Of a stretch of DNA of 64,000 nucleotides, positions 49,139-58,835 are shown one piece after another; position 1 is the stretch's first letter, and each line of letters begins with the position of its first letter. Origin of the DNA: an uncultured Lachnospiraceae bacterium. Lineage in GTDB: Bacteria > Bacillota > Clostridia > Lachnospirales > Lachnospiraceae. The notes beneath the pieces were generated by a model that saw nothing but the letters and a program-made list of their open reading frames with translations, was not told where the DNA came from and did no database searches. The position numbers were made by a program, and so were the translations under genes. The stretch is from the NCBI GenBank assembly GCA_949743325.1, contig CATJTQ010000070.1, forward strand, positions 1-64,000, read 5' to 3'.

Positions 49139-49906
49139 TTGAAATTAAATTATTTTGAATTATTGTCACCTGACCCGTTGTATCTTGACAACGTAGGAGG
49201 CATACTATCCCCAAAACTTGTGGATATTTCTGCCATTGGATATGAGACGTATCAATATTATCTATCTATTATTTTAATGGATGCCAAAAAATTTATGGCA
49301 ATAATAGGTCAATCAGAAAGCTATAATTTATTCTCTGCTGAACAAAAATCTCTGCTAAATATTTTTGATTTATTAACTGCGGATGCACAATCAGCTATAT
49401 TACTGCAGAAAGTACTAAACTTCTTTATTAAAGAAGATGTTGTATATTCCGCCACTGAAAACTGTTTTACAGTTGTAGACTCAACAACAGATGAACAACA
49501 CATTATAGGGAAAATAACTAATGAAAATTATTATGATGTATGTGATCTAATTTGTAAACGCAACTGTATGAAATCCCAAAGCGATAAAGACTTATCTAAA
49601 GCAAAAAATAATAAAGCCTTAGAAATAATGCAAAAGCTTCAAAAAGGACGTGATGAAAGAGAAAAACTTACTAAATCAGATGAAAATATGGATATTGGAA
49701 ATATAGTATCTGCTGTGGCTGCAAAAAGTCTTTCCCTTAACATTTTAAATATTTGGGATCTAACAATATATCAGCTATGGGACACTTTTAAAAGGCTGTC
49801 AGCCAATAGCGTTTACAATATACAATCTTTAAGTACTGCTGCATGGGGAAATAAAGATGGGCATTTTGATATATCTTCGTGGTATAGAAATATGGAATTG
49901 TTATAG
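49139..49906 (+). CDS. Orphan phage-like protein
   Basis: A 255-residue soluble protein starting at TTG 49139 with AGGAGG eight bases upstream. The N-terminal YFELLSPDPLYLDNVGGILS, the middle LLQKVLNFFIKEDVVYS and the C-terminal LNILNIWDLTIYQLWDTFKR then AAWGNKDGHFD resemble, from memory, a conserved protein of Lachnospiraceae prophage tail modules. No other phage gene surrounds it, so it may be a relic kept intact or a domesticated component. The family match needs a search. It is the only plus-strand intact gene of the island. Confidence 0.5.
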   Translation: MKLNYFELLSPDPLYLDNVGGILSPKLVDISAIGYETYQYYLSIILMDAKKFMAIIGQSESYNLFSAEQKSLLNIFDLLTADAQSAILLQKVLNFFIKEDVVYSATENCFTVVDSTTDEQHIIGKITNENYYDVCDLICKRNCMKSQSDKDLSKAKNNKALEIMQKLQKGRDEREKLTKSDENMDIGNIVSAVAAKSLSLNILNIWDLTIYQLWDTFKRLSANSVYNIQSLSTAAWGNKDGHFDISSWYRNMELL

Positions 49907-50321
49907 AAACACTATCTTATGTTAATTAAAATACTTAATTCATCATTTAAGTTTGTTAGTAGATACAAAAACTAATCTTCTAGTTTAGACAGTATTTTTA
50001 TTGTATATCTATAATCTTTTTTCAACATTACTAGCTATGTGTTTGCTACTCTTCATAATTCATCACATTTTAATGCAATTCTTAAAAAACAGTATAAATA
50101 AAGCCTTTGAAAACGCTGGATTTTCAAGGGCTTTCATAAAATTTATTGTTCTGCTTATAACTATCTTTGTTAACGTTTTGATAGTTTGAAAAGCCATGAC
50201 ATAAGGGATTTGCTGATAACAGTGTTTCATATGTGTTGTTTGCGTAGAACTGCCTATGGCATTCCACAGCTTCTGTGTACTTACAATTTTGTGTATAGCA
50301 TTAAACGAAAGAGTCACTTAT

Positions 50322-50580
50322 GGCAATAAAACTTTTTGAAATATACGATCCTAAAACCTAATGTTTTGAGGTTAGTCTCAATGTAGAAATACATATCTCT
50401 TTTAACTATCAAAAATGCAACACTACCGTTCATCTGGACAAGACTTCCAATATTGCATATCTTACAAGGCTTGCTAGAAAGTAACCTGAACTATATGCTA
50501 AACTGTTTTCCAGAGATGGCATCTTGCAAGATTATGTTGAGGCGTTGAAGAGTTTAATTAAATACTCCATCCAATGCATA
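50322..50580 (+). pseudogene. Decayed plus-strand gene with two in-frame stops
   Basis: From an ATG at 50322 a frame reads MAIKLFEIYDPKT, stop, then through HLDKTSNIAYLTRLARK, stop, and PELYAKLFSRDGILQDYVEA. The protein-like character across two nonsense codons suggests a dead gene. I do not recognise it. The stretch 49,907-50,321 contains only weak hydrophobic or shadow frames without ribosome binding sites. Confidence 0.35.
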
Positions 50581-50615
50581 TATCATTGTTACATACAACT
50601 AATACTCTATAATTG

Positions 50616-53132
50616 TTACTCTTTTCTCGATTCTTCTACATAATCCTCCCATATATTCCGCTCACCAAGAAAATTTCTATTTAATGCAGTATCAATCACA
50701 GATTCTGTTACATTTTTTATGTCATAATTCTTAAATTCTTGAATAAACTTCTTTATGTTGCTTTTCAATTTTTTTAAATTCTTTTTTCTCAAAATAAATA
50801 CTTTATGAGAAAAATTAGCATCTGGAGCTATATTATTTGTAACAATAGCCATTATTCTTAGCACACTAGCATCATGGTATACTTCCTCAAACCATCCACA
50901 ATGATTTTCCATCTGACCTACTTCTGACTTATGTATATACCGTCTAGTATCTTTCACCTCACTTTTACATTCAATCATAATATATTTATCATGCCCTACT
51001 TTCCATAAATTATCCGGTCCTTTTCTAATCATTTTATCAGGGCTCTGACAATCAAAACCTAATATTTTTCCGGCATAATCCATAGCTTGCTCAAACTTTT
51101 CCGCTCAAACACCATAAGATAAATTCTCTAACATGTCATTAACCTGTAATATTAACTCATCATATGTTCCACATTTTTGAAATATATTCTGGATATTATT
51201 TGCTCTAGAAGCGTTAATACCCGAAAACGGCTGATAACTTACTTCTCTAGCAGGTTTTAATAGCTGCCTATTTTTTTCAAATGCTGCGCTTTGAAATTTA
51301 TCTGCTTCTATCCTACTTATCATGTATTTTCTTCTTGCAATTTCTTGCAAGTACCATCCTTTATCTTCTTCTCGTAATTTTTCATTATCTAAAAAATTCT
51401 GTATAATTAATGCTGATTCGTCATATTTAGAGTCAATAAAAAGTTGTTCTGATTGTTTTTCTATCATCAACATTGCTTGATTACTTATGGTTTTATCGCT
51501 TTCAATATACTCCATTTCGCTCTTATAGTATTCTTTCCAACCATCATCTCTTAAAACAGATTGTTTAATTAAATCCATAAGATATTTCTCATTTTTTTCT
51601 TCCCCATCATCTGACATCTCTACAATAGATAAACCAATCTCTATTTGTTTCCTTGTTTGTAGAGAAAAATAATTTCTTGTTTCAGAACTCATGATAAACT
51701 TCACTAAATCTGCTCCAATAATAAAAATACAACAATAATCCTTTTCTCCGCGAACACCTCTTCCCAAACCTTGTTCAATATTTTGTGCTATTTTCCTTCT
51801 AATAAATTCACACTGTATTCTTACTTTTTCTTCATATATATCACTCATACTACCAAAAAAAGGCAGTGAATCTAATATCACAATTCTACATGCATCATCT
51901 GGCAAATCTATCCCACCATACCGATTTGCAACCACTAATGTCTTTCCATATTGTCCATCTTGTCTCCTTGCTATTTCTTCAAAAATATTATTTGTGTTTA
52001 ATATATTACAGTACAGATTTGAATAGTCATTTTGTTTTTCCTTACTTGGAACAATCGCACAAGTTCCAAACTTATTCCAATCAAATTTGCATAAATACTT
52101 TATTACTTTTTCTCTTGAAAAATCATCTTGGATTAAGGAAGGAATTATAATCATCTTTTCACCAGACCATTTTTTATCAGAGCAACTTATAGGTTCGCTA
52201 ATTGAGTTTATTGAAAAATCCAAGTTTTTGACAAAAAACATATCATCCTGTGTTGTTGCTGACATCAAAATTCATTGTTTCGCCTTATGAAAACTACTAA
52301 AACGCTCTACATTAAATGCATGAGGAATAATTTGAATTTCTTTCCCATTCAAATAAGCATCACATTTTTCAATTTCATCTCTTATAAGCGGCCATGTAAA
52401 TTTTAAATAATCCCTATCAACATTTTTTGAAAGCAAACTGATAACTTCACTCTTCCTGTCAATCCACGCCCAATACGGTATTAACATAACACTTTCATAA
52501 TCCTCATTTTCCTTTATATCGGCAAAAGTACCTTCTCCCTGTTCTTTTAAAACGTCATCAAACAACCCAATAATATCATTATAAATTGATTCATTCCTTC
52601 TTCTATTAATCCTTACAGTATATGCTTGTTTGATAGCATCTAAACATGCGTGAGCATCATCCATAACCATCGTATTAACTTTCTGATATTGATTATCTAG
52701 TCCAAAAATTGTTTTTCCATTAAAAATTTTTTGAACATATGTAAGCAAAATAGCGTTTCCATCTATAAAATCATTAGGGAATGCATTATTTTCTGTTATC
52801 ATGCATACTTTTATTCCAAACTTTTTTGCTTCATAATATACCTGATCTGCTAAAAACTTATTAGGACAAACATAAACACAAGGTTCCTCTCCTTCGTTTA
52901 GTTTTGATTGTAGCATTAACAAACCAATTAGCGTTTTTCCTTCTCCTGTATGCAATTTAACTATAAGATCTCTTTTGTCCCTATGTGTATCATTCCACAC
53001 TCTCAATACTTTTTCCTGAGTTAGTCTCAATGGTCCTGTCGTGCTACTACTATCCAATTCGTTATATAAATCAATTGGATTTGTGTGTTTTTTACTAATC
53101 TCTTTATGTAACTTTTTCTTAAAATCAATCAT
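50616..53132 (-). pseudogene. DEAD/DEAH helicase with C-terminal nuclease-like domain, broken by two TGA codons
   Basis: A single frame of about 838 codons carries in-frame TGA codons near 52,270 and near 51,107. The N-terminal part has Walker A VKLHTGEGKTLIGLLM and the DEAD-box variant VMDDAHACLD. The first stop replaces a likely Arg directly before the motif III ILMSATTQDD. The second RecA part has LVVANRYGGIDLPDDACRIV and the arginine-finger region IEQGLGRGVRGEKDYC. After the second stop, a C-terminal region has GPDNLW and MIECKSEVKD, a D...E-x-K pattern of PD-(D/E)XK nucleases. The start at 53132 has GGAGG upstream. It follows the DpnII gene by 27 bases and was probably part of that restriction locus. 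Confidence 0.75.
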
Positions 53133-53159
53133 TTTATTATACCTCCAATACAATACTTT

Positions 53160-54017
53160 CTAAACCAAAACACTTCTCATAACCCCCTTCTCCATATCAT
53201 CAATACTGTATATCATATCCATAACCTCAAATGTCTCTCTTAAATTACCCCTTGCACTCTTCCATCCAATTCCATCTGTAAACCATACAAATGTAAATCC
53301 ATCTATAGTATCAGCTTCCTGTGAAAGCATCTTATAACTTCTTGCAGTTTCGTTAAGTTTGGAGCCTCCACCGCCATAGAAGTTTGTTTCAATTCCATAA
53401 ATCATTTTATCTGTCTTAATCACAAAATCAAATCTCTTTGCAACTTTGCCATGATTTGAAAGTGCGGATAAATTAATATTCCATTTAGTTTCAATTTCCT
53501 TCAAATACATTTCTTTGAAATAATTCACATTCTTCTTAAATCCTGCTGCCACGATATACTTTTCAACCAAATCTTCCATTTGATGTCCACCACGATTTTT
53601 ACGACCATTAGAATCCAACCCTGTTTCAATTCCTAATGCATAATCAACTAAATTATTTACAAGATGATTTGCAATCATATCAAACAATCCTGTTTTCCGC
53701 ATAAAGACCTTATATTGTTCAACATCATAATTCATTTTTTGAAAATTATATAAAAACGCTCCATCTTCATCCTGAGCATAAATTTCATTACCTCTAACTG
53801 CCAACAACAGTGGTATACATTTTAATGTTTCCGGATATTTTTTCACTACAATTTCAAACTCTTCCTCAATATTATTTGTACCAATAAGTGAGTTTAAAAT
53901 ATTCAATTCCACCTTGATTTCATCTACATTCTTTACTACTTTCTCAAAATCTATATAATAATCGTAGCTTGAAATACTAGCACGAAATTGACTAAGCCAC
54001 TTATCAAAATCTCTCAT
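53160..54017 (-). CDS. DpnII-type restriction endonuclease (GATC)
   Basis: A 285-residue type II nuclease of the DpnII/MboI family, expected to cut unmethylated GATC. Characteristic are GLDSNGRKNRGGHQMEDLVE, then a catalytic core with KRFDFVIKTDKMIYGIETNF followed by YGGGGSKLNETARSY. Length is normal. It lies 3 bases after the Mrr-like gene and is preceded by two GATC-type methylases, as in classical DpnII loci. GGAGC stands nine bases before the ATG. Confidence 0.88.
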   Translation of the reverse strand: MRDFDKWLSQFRASISSYDYYIDFEKVVKNVDEIKVELNILNSLIGTNNIEEEFEIVVKKYPETLKCIPLLLAVRGNEIYAQDEDGAFLYNFQKMNYDVEQYKVFMRKTGLFDMIANHLVNNLVDYALGIETGLDSNGRKNRGGHQMEDLVEKYIVAAGFKKNVNYFKEMYLKEIETKWNINLSALSNHGKVAKRFDFVIKTDKMIYGIETNFYGGGGSKLNETARSYKMLSQEADTIDGFTFVWFTDGIGWKSARGNLRETFEVMDMIYSIDDMEKGVMRSVLV

Positions 54018-54020
54018 CTA

Positions 54021-54821
54021 TCAATGCTCCTTTATAGTAATATCTATTTTATCTTCATAAAATTTCCAAATTGCCTTACATGGATTGTACGAACCATCCT
54101 CAGCAATTAATCCTGATTCCTTATACAAATCTGTTACGCCTGCAAGATATACTCTATTCTTTGCTATCGTTAATTCTTTAGGTGCCAATCCATTAAATAT
54201 CACCTTAAATTTATGTGCGTCATCTGGTAACAGATTCGTAATAGCTTTTGGTAATCTTAATATTCTTGCTCTAATGTCATTAGCTGAAATCTGTTTATCC
54301 ACAACAAGTTTAACCCCTTCATTTGTTTCATAAATTGTTCCCTCTGCTTTTACCAAATCATCTGCTTCATCCTTTAATGCATCCATTGCATTTTTACTGA
54401 ATACAGGTGTAAATACAAAACCAATCTCATTATCAATGCAGCTATCAACGAGTGATTTTCCATCAATAAGAATTATCGGACGTGAAGGGTCTGCATCTAC
54501 AAATTCTTCTGTCTTTTTTGAATAATTTGCAGTTGTAATAAATATCCCCTTACTGCCCGAAAGCATCACGCCTCTAAGTGCCCTGACTTTTTCAATAGGA
54601 ATTGTCGTTCCTGGTTTATTTCTCTTTGCCTGAACAAAATAATCAACAGTATCTGTCCCAGCAAAGCCACCAACACCATATCTTACAGCCTCCAAGTCAA
54701 TTCCGCCATCTAAAGAACGTCGTGTGACAACAACTTCATCAAGACCAATCTTTTCAAGATACACTTTTAAAAATTCCTCAAATGCATATCCACTTTCAAA
54801 ATATCCATAAAACTGTTCCAA
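54021..54821 (-). CDS. Mrr-like restriction endonuclease, start codon unclear
   Basis: A protein of at least 266 residues with a PD-(D/E)XK core of the Mrr_cat type: SGYAFEEFLKVYLEKIGL, RRSLDGGIDLEAVRYG and DYFVQAKRNKPG give the D...Q-A-K catalytic pattern, and GIFITTANYSKKTEEFV follows. The listed start is a TTG at 54821 with no clear binding site. The same frame stays open upstream through WRRFKEIRKNIEISDEKINE into the end of the methylase gene, but without ATG. The real start may be an ATT, or may be lost. Mrr enzymes often attack modified DNA. Its place inside a GATC locus is not the classical DpnII arrangement. Confidence 0.75.
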   Translation of the reverse strand: MEQFYGYFESGYAFEEFLKVYLEKIGLDEVVVTRRSLDGGIDLEAVRYGVGGFAGTDTVDYFVQAKRNKPGTTIPIEKVRALRGVMLSGSKGIFITTANYSKKTEEFVDADPSRPIILIDGKSLVDSCIDNEIGFVFTPVFSKNAMDALKDEADDLVKAEGTIYETNEGVKLVVDKQISANDIRARILRLPKAITNLLPDDAHKFKVIFNGLAPKELTIAKNRVYLAGVTDLYKESGLIAEDGSYNPCKAIWKFYEDKIDITIKEH

Positions 54822-54870
54822 AAACTCATTTATCTTCTCATCAGATATTTCAATATTCTTTCGAATCTCC

Positions 54871-55662
54871 TTAAACCTTCTCCAATCTCCTCTTAGATAT
54901 CTCCAAGTATTCTTCCCTTATATCTATCCAAATAAACTCCCGCCAAAATCGTACAGCCGCCACTCCAGTGGTTCCAGAGCCACAAAACGGATCCAAGATA
55001 ATTTTTCCTTCCTCCGTTGACGCTAATACGATTTTTTCCAGCAAATATTCTGGTTTCTGTGTAGGATGCTTACCTTCTGCTTTCTCCAAAGGTTTTGTTA
55101 ATGCTCCTGTCCACACATCCTTCATCTGCTTTCCACCATTTATTTCTTTCATTTTCTGATAATTAAATAAATGCCGAGACTTCTTTTCATTCTTCTTTGC
55201 CCATAAAATGGTTTCCGTAGAATGTGTGAAGCATCGACATGCTAAGTTTGGTGGTGGATTAGTTTTTTGCCATGTTATATTGTTTATTATCTTGAAGCCT
55301 TCCTGCTCCAATGCCATACCAATCGAATATATATTGTGTAATGTTCCTGATATCCATATTGTGCCATTTGGCTTTAGTACTTTCTTACATGACTTAATCC
55401 ACTTTCTGTTAAACTTGTGTTTTTCTTCAACACTGGTTCCACTTTCCGAAAGCCTATCCCATGAGCCTTTATTTACCGAAATCATCTTCCCACCTTGACA
55501 TGTAACTCCGTCATTACTTAAGAAGTATGGTGGATCTGCAAATATCATATCCACCGATTCTGTTTTCAGTTTTGTTAGAATTTTAAATGAATCACCTAAT
55601 ACTAACTGCGCTTCTCCAGTCTCAAAATAAAATGGCACTTTCTTTGTAAATAAGTTCTCCAT
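54871..55662 (-). CDS. dpnA: DpnA-type adenine methyltransferase
   Basis: A 263-residue beta-group N6-adenine methyltransferase. Catalytic motif IV is DMIFADPPYFLSNDGVTCQG, and the AdoMet motif I near the C-terminus is IILDPFCGSGTTGVAAV, preceded by HPTQKPEYLLEKI. In the DpnII system this second methylase also modifies single-stranded GATC, protecting DNA during transformation. It lies 13 bases after dam-type gene and before the Mrr-like gene. Confidence 0.9.
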   Translation of the reverse strand: MENLFTKKVPFYFETGEAQLVLGDSFKILTKLKTESVDMIFADPPYFLSNDGVTCQGGKMISVNKGSWDRLSESGTSVEEKHKFNRKWIKSCKKVLKPNGTIWISGTLHNIYSIGMALEQEGFKIINNITWQKTNPPPNLACRCFTHSTETILWAKKNEKKSRHLFNYQKMKEINGGKQMKDVWTGALTKPLEKAEGKHPTQKPEYLLEKIVLASTEEGKIILDPFCGSGTTGVAAVRFWREFIWIDIREEYLEISKRRLEKV

Positions 55663-55675
55663 TAATTCGACTCCC

Positions 55676-56509
55676 TTAGTAATTACATATAATCACTTCT
55701 TCGCCAACTCTGTTAGATGCATTTGAATTAATCATACGCTTTACACTTACCACATCTATTCTGTAGCCCTTGTTACCATACAGCTCATTTATCAAGTCTG
55801 TATTATGATTTGTGAGCATACAGTAACAGCCTCTAGCTGTTAATTCATCAAAAAGGGTAGCCAGTCGTTTATGGCTTTCTATGTCAAATCCCTCTTTTGT
55901 GTATGACTCAAACGAAATAGGATTCAACGGTGCATATGGACTGTCTATAAATATAAAATCGCCTTTCTTTGCATCCTTACAAGCCAGTTCAAAATCACCA
56001 TCTATAATTGTTACCCCCTGCAAGTACTTTGAAGTAGCCATTATAGCAGCTTCATCAACAGAAGCCCTACGGCTATTGTTATAAGGAACATTAAATAATC
56101 CTTTGCCATTTACACGATACAAGCCATTAAAACAATGCTTATTTATAAATACAAATAATGCAGCTAATTCAACATCATATTCTGCTTTCATAAGCTTGTC
56201 ATTATAATGTTCTCTGAGAGAATAGTAGTATTCTTTTCCGTCCTCCCACATATCCGCATCAAGCTTCTTAACAGACTTCAAAAATGCTTCTGGTGAATTA
56301 CATATTTTCTTGTAAACATTTATTAGAGCCTTGTTAATATCATTTATCAGAGCATTTGAAGGTAGCAATTCAAATGTGACTGCACCGCCACCTACAAATG
56401 GCTCATAATAATTATTATATTTTTCAGGCATTCTTTCTCTGATTTGTGGAATTAGCTGACGCTTGCCGCCAGCCCATTTTACAAATGGAGCTACACTTGA
56501 AACACTCAT
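55676..56509 (-). CDS. dam: Dam/DpnM-type GATC adenine methyltransferase
   Basis: A 277-residue alpha-group N6-adenine methyltransferase. The AdoMet motif is VKWAGGKRQLIPQI with YYEPFVGGGAVTFEL, and the target segment has FNGLYRVNGKGLFNVPYN. The catalytic tetrad reads DSPY in GDFIFIDSPYAPLN, instead of the usual DPPY; this may be a family variant. It should methylate GATC and protect against the DpnII nuclease. AGAGG lies seven bases before the ATG. Confidence 0.9.
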   Translation of the reverse strand: MSVSSVAPFVKWAGGKRQLIPQIRERMPEKYNNYYEPFVGGGAVTFELLPSNALINDINKALINVYKKICNSPEAFLKSVKKLDADMWEDGKEYYYSLREHYNDKLMKAEYDVELAALFVFINKHCFNGLYRVNGKGLFNVPYNNSRRASVDEAAIMATSKYLQGVTIIDGDFELACKDAKKGDFIFIDSPYAPLNPISFESYTKEGFDIESHKRLATLFDELTARGCYCMLTNHNTDLINELYGNKGYRIDVVSVKRMINSNASNRVGEEVIICNY

Positions 56510-56615
56510 TTGAATTCCTCTTCTCTATGTCCTCAAAAGGACAATCTTTTACATATCTATTATACTTGCAAACGTGCAAAATAACAATCAAAACTTTCAC
56601 TTTTTGTAAATCGTT

Positions 56616-57380
56616 TTACTTCTGAAATACAAATATATACTCATGCGCAATAAGTAGAAAATTATTGTTCTGTTTTTCCCAATAAGCAGTAGAACGGCAA
56701 TTATGCTGCTCCTTAATTATTATTTCTTTATTAGTAAATCCTGCCTGTAAAAAACACTCCATCACACGAAATCCTAATGGAATGACCTTTCCATTTCTTC
56801 TTACATCACCAATCATTACTGCACACATTTTTCCTTTTTTCAAAACACGATATGATTCATTTGCCACCTTTTTCATCTCATTTAAAAACTCTTCTACATC
56901 AAACAATGAAATATCCCCTTCTATTCCTTTGCTATATTTGATAATATTGGCATATGGCGGATGTGTACAGATAAAGTCAATTCGACTATCTTTGATAAAA
57001 TTCAAATCTGTAGCATTTCCATTTCTTATACATATTTTTGAATTAGTTTCACATTGGAATTGTAAATTTGTTTCAGAGATTGAAACAGATTGCGGATTGA
57101 TGTCAACACCTACCACATGACGATTGAGTAGCTTTGCCTCTACTAATGTTGTTCCACTACCCATAAATTGATCTAAAACCCAATCGTTGGGATTAGAATA
57201 AAGGAGTATCAAATTTCTTGGAACATATGGAGACCAATTTCCTCGATATTTTCCTGAATGTGTTGCCCAACTGCCTCTGTATGGAAAAGACCAGACTGTT
57301 GTTGGTTCAAGTCTAAAATTACTTGGTTGTAAGCTTATACGCCATGCCTCCTTCTTTTTATATTGATTTATACATTGTAA
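56616..57380 (-). CDS. DNA methyltransferase with unclear or lost start codon
   Basis: A methyltransferase frame of up to 254 codons. It reads from AWRISLQPSNFRLEPTTVWS and RGNWSPYVPRNLI, through AdoMet motif VLDQFMGSGTTLVEAKLLNR, to motif IV DFICTHPPYANIIKYS. This is the layout of amino-methyltransferases with the PPY tetrad. The frame opens after a TAG at 57381 but has no ATG or GTG; the first usable codon is a TTG at 57212, inside conserved sequence. The 5' end therefore seems damaged, and a wrecked IS3-type element starts about 120 bases upstream. It may have been a fourth methylase gene of the restriction locus. Confidence 0.6.
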   Translation of the reverse strand, partial: LQCINQYKKKEAWRISLQPSNFRLEPTTVWSFPYRGSWATHSGKYRGNWSPYVPRNLILLYSNPNDWVLDQFMGSGTTLVEAKLLNRHVVGVDINPQSVSISETNLQFQCETNSKICIRNGNATDLNFIKDSRIDFICTHPPYANIIKYSKGIEGDISLFDVEEFLNEMKKVANESYRVLKKGKMCAVMIGDVRRNGKVIPLGFRVMECFLQAGFTNKEIIIKEQHNCRSTAYWEKQNNNFLLIAHEYIFVFQK

Positions 57381-57504
57381 CTAAATTTATATGAAAAATC
57401 TACAGTATTTTACTCCACTATAAATATGGTGTAACTATATAATATTGGACTAGAAAAGTTGAATGACTTATAATCTATATCATAATGTAAAGGAACTATT
57501 CAAT

Positions 57505-58422
57505 ATGTCCAAAAATCAAAAGAAATACACACAATAACTTAAGCAACAAATTGTAGATTTATATTATACTGGTATCTATTCATTCCTACATTTATTAAGT
57601 GAATATGGCGTTGCAAAATCAATTATTTCTGGATGAATTAAACAATTAACCCCTATCAGGGTTTCAGATTCAGAAACCATTTCAATAAAGGAGTATGAAG
57701 CATTTAGTAAAAAAGTTATGGATTTCTACTTGGATAACAAATACAGATAAGTTGATGTAAAACTTCATAAGGAACTAAATGATAATGGTATACCATGTAG
57801 CATTAAGCATGTCCAAAGACAACTGCATCGGCTAAGAATACAGTCAGTAGTAATCCGAAGATAAAGATAAAACAAACCGGGGGAAGATTGCGAATAACAA
57901 ATAAAATATCCTCAAACGTGATTTTACTAATACTACAATTAATGAAAAGTGGGTAACAAATATAACATATATCCATGTTTTAAACAAAGGCTGGACATAA
58001 CTAGCTTTGGTAATAGCTATTCATGCCTGTAAAAATATTGGCTGGGCGCATTGAAAAAACATAACTGCTGAATTGTCATTATAAGCTGTGAATAATATAG
58101 TGTTAGATGTAAAAAATACACAAAGCATTATCCTTCATAGCGATTTGGGAAGCCAATATAAGAGCTGGCTCTTTGAAAAATATCTGTCGGAACATAAATT
58201 TAAGCACTCATTTAGCAGAAAGGGAAATCCATATGACAATGCTTGTATCAAATCGTTTCACTCTGTAATGAAAAAAGAAGAGATTTATCTTTACAAATAT
58301 AAAGACTTTAAAGAAGCTAAATCAGCTATCTTTGAATATATAAATCCTAGTATAGCCGAAAAAGGATACATGGTGCACTTGGATATAAAACACCACAACA
58401 AGTAGAAAATGAAATTTTTACG
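57505..58422 (+). mobile_element. Degenerate IS3-family (IS150-like) insertion element
   Basis: A plus-strand OrfA-like frame, QQIVDLYYTGIYSFLHLLSE then YGVAKSIISG, has several internal stops. An OrfB-like frame follows with LNDNGIPCSIKHVQRQLHRL, and after more damage a clearer piece from 58088: SIILHSDLGSQYKSWLFEKY, HSFSRKGNPYDNACIKSFHS and VMKKEEIYLYKYKDFKEA. The last matches the DDE core of IS3 transposases. Stops and frameshifts are so many that it is certainly inactive. Terminal inverted repeats could not be defined. Confidence 0.75.
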
Positions 58423-58442
58423 ACAGCTACTTCCATACATTA

Positions 58443-58633
58443 ATGGAGCAACTTAAAATTGACCGCACACCACATGGTTGCAGACATACATGTATTTCCA
58501 TGTTAACAGAATCCGGTGTCGATCAGACGATTATCAAGAAGATTGTGGGACACTTCGGAGTAATGACACTTACTGGGAAAGTATAACCCACTTTGATACA
58601 AAGGAGCTTGTAGATGCGAGAAATAGAATTTAA
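58443..58633 (+). pseudogene. C-terminal remnant of a tyrosine integrase
   Basis: The frame MEQLKIDRTPHGCRHTCISM, then LTESGVDQTIIKKIVGHFG, matches the catalytic R-H-x-x-R/H box (HGCRHT, GHFG) of phage/ICE integrases. A single missing base near 58,588 shifts the frame within the expected Y-T-H-F tyrosine block (now GTATAACC), followed by DTKELVDARNRI and a stop. Only the last ~60 residues remain. It lies 200 bases from the 3' end of rpsI. Confidence 0.75.
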
Positions 58634-58685
58634 TAAACAATCAATGCCATTCGCAGAATGTACCACTTGTAGAAAAGTGCAAAAA

Positions 58686-58717
58686 AGGACGTTCCCAGAT
58701 GCCTCTGAAAACGTCCT
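58686..58717 (-). terminator. Terminator of the rplM-rpsI operon
   Basis: AGGACGTT (58686-58693) and AACGTCCT (58710-58717) form a perfect 8-bp stem. On the minus strand it is followed by TTTTTTGC. It lies about 120 bases after the rpsI stop. Confidence 0.7.
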
Positions 58718-58835
58718 ATACATATCATTGATATTTGTGTTGCATGCCATTTGAAATCCAACACATCTGACAACTTTCCCAACTTCTGTAACCCTTGTAA
58801 AATTGGCTTTTCTTGGTATTTTCGTTTCTGAAAGA

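Noticed and set aside
50001..50317. Small hydrophobic ORFs on both strands
   Set aside because: No ribosome binding sites and no recognisable family; they overlap each other as opposite-strand shadows.
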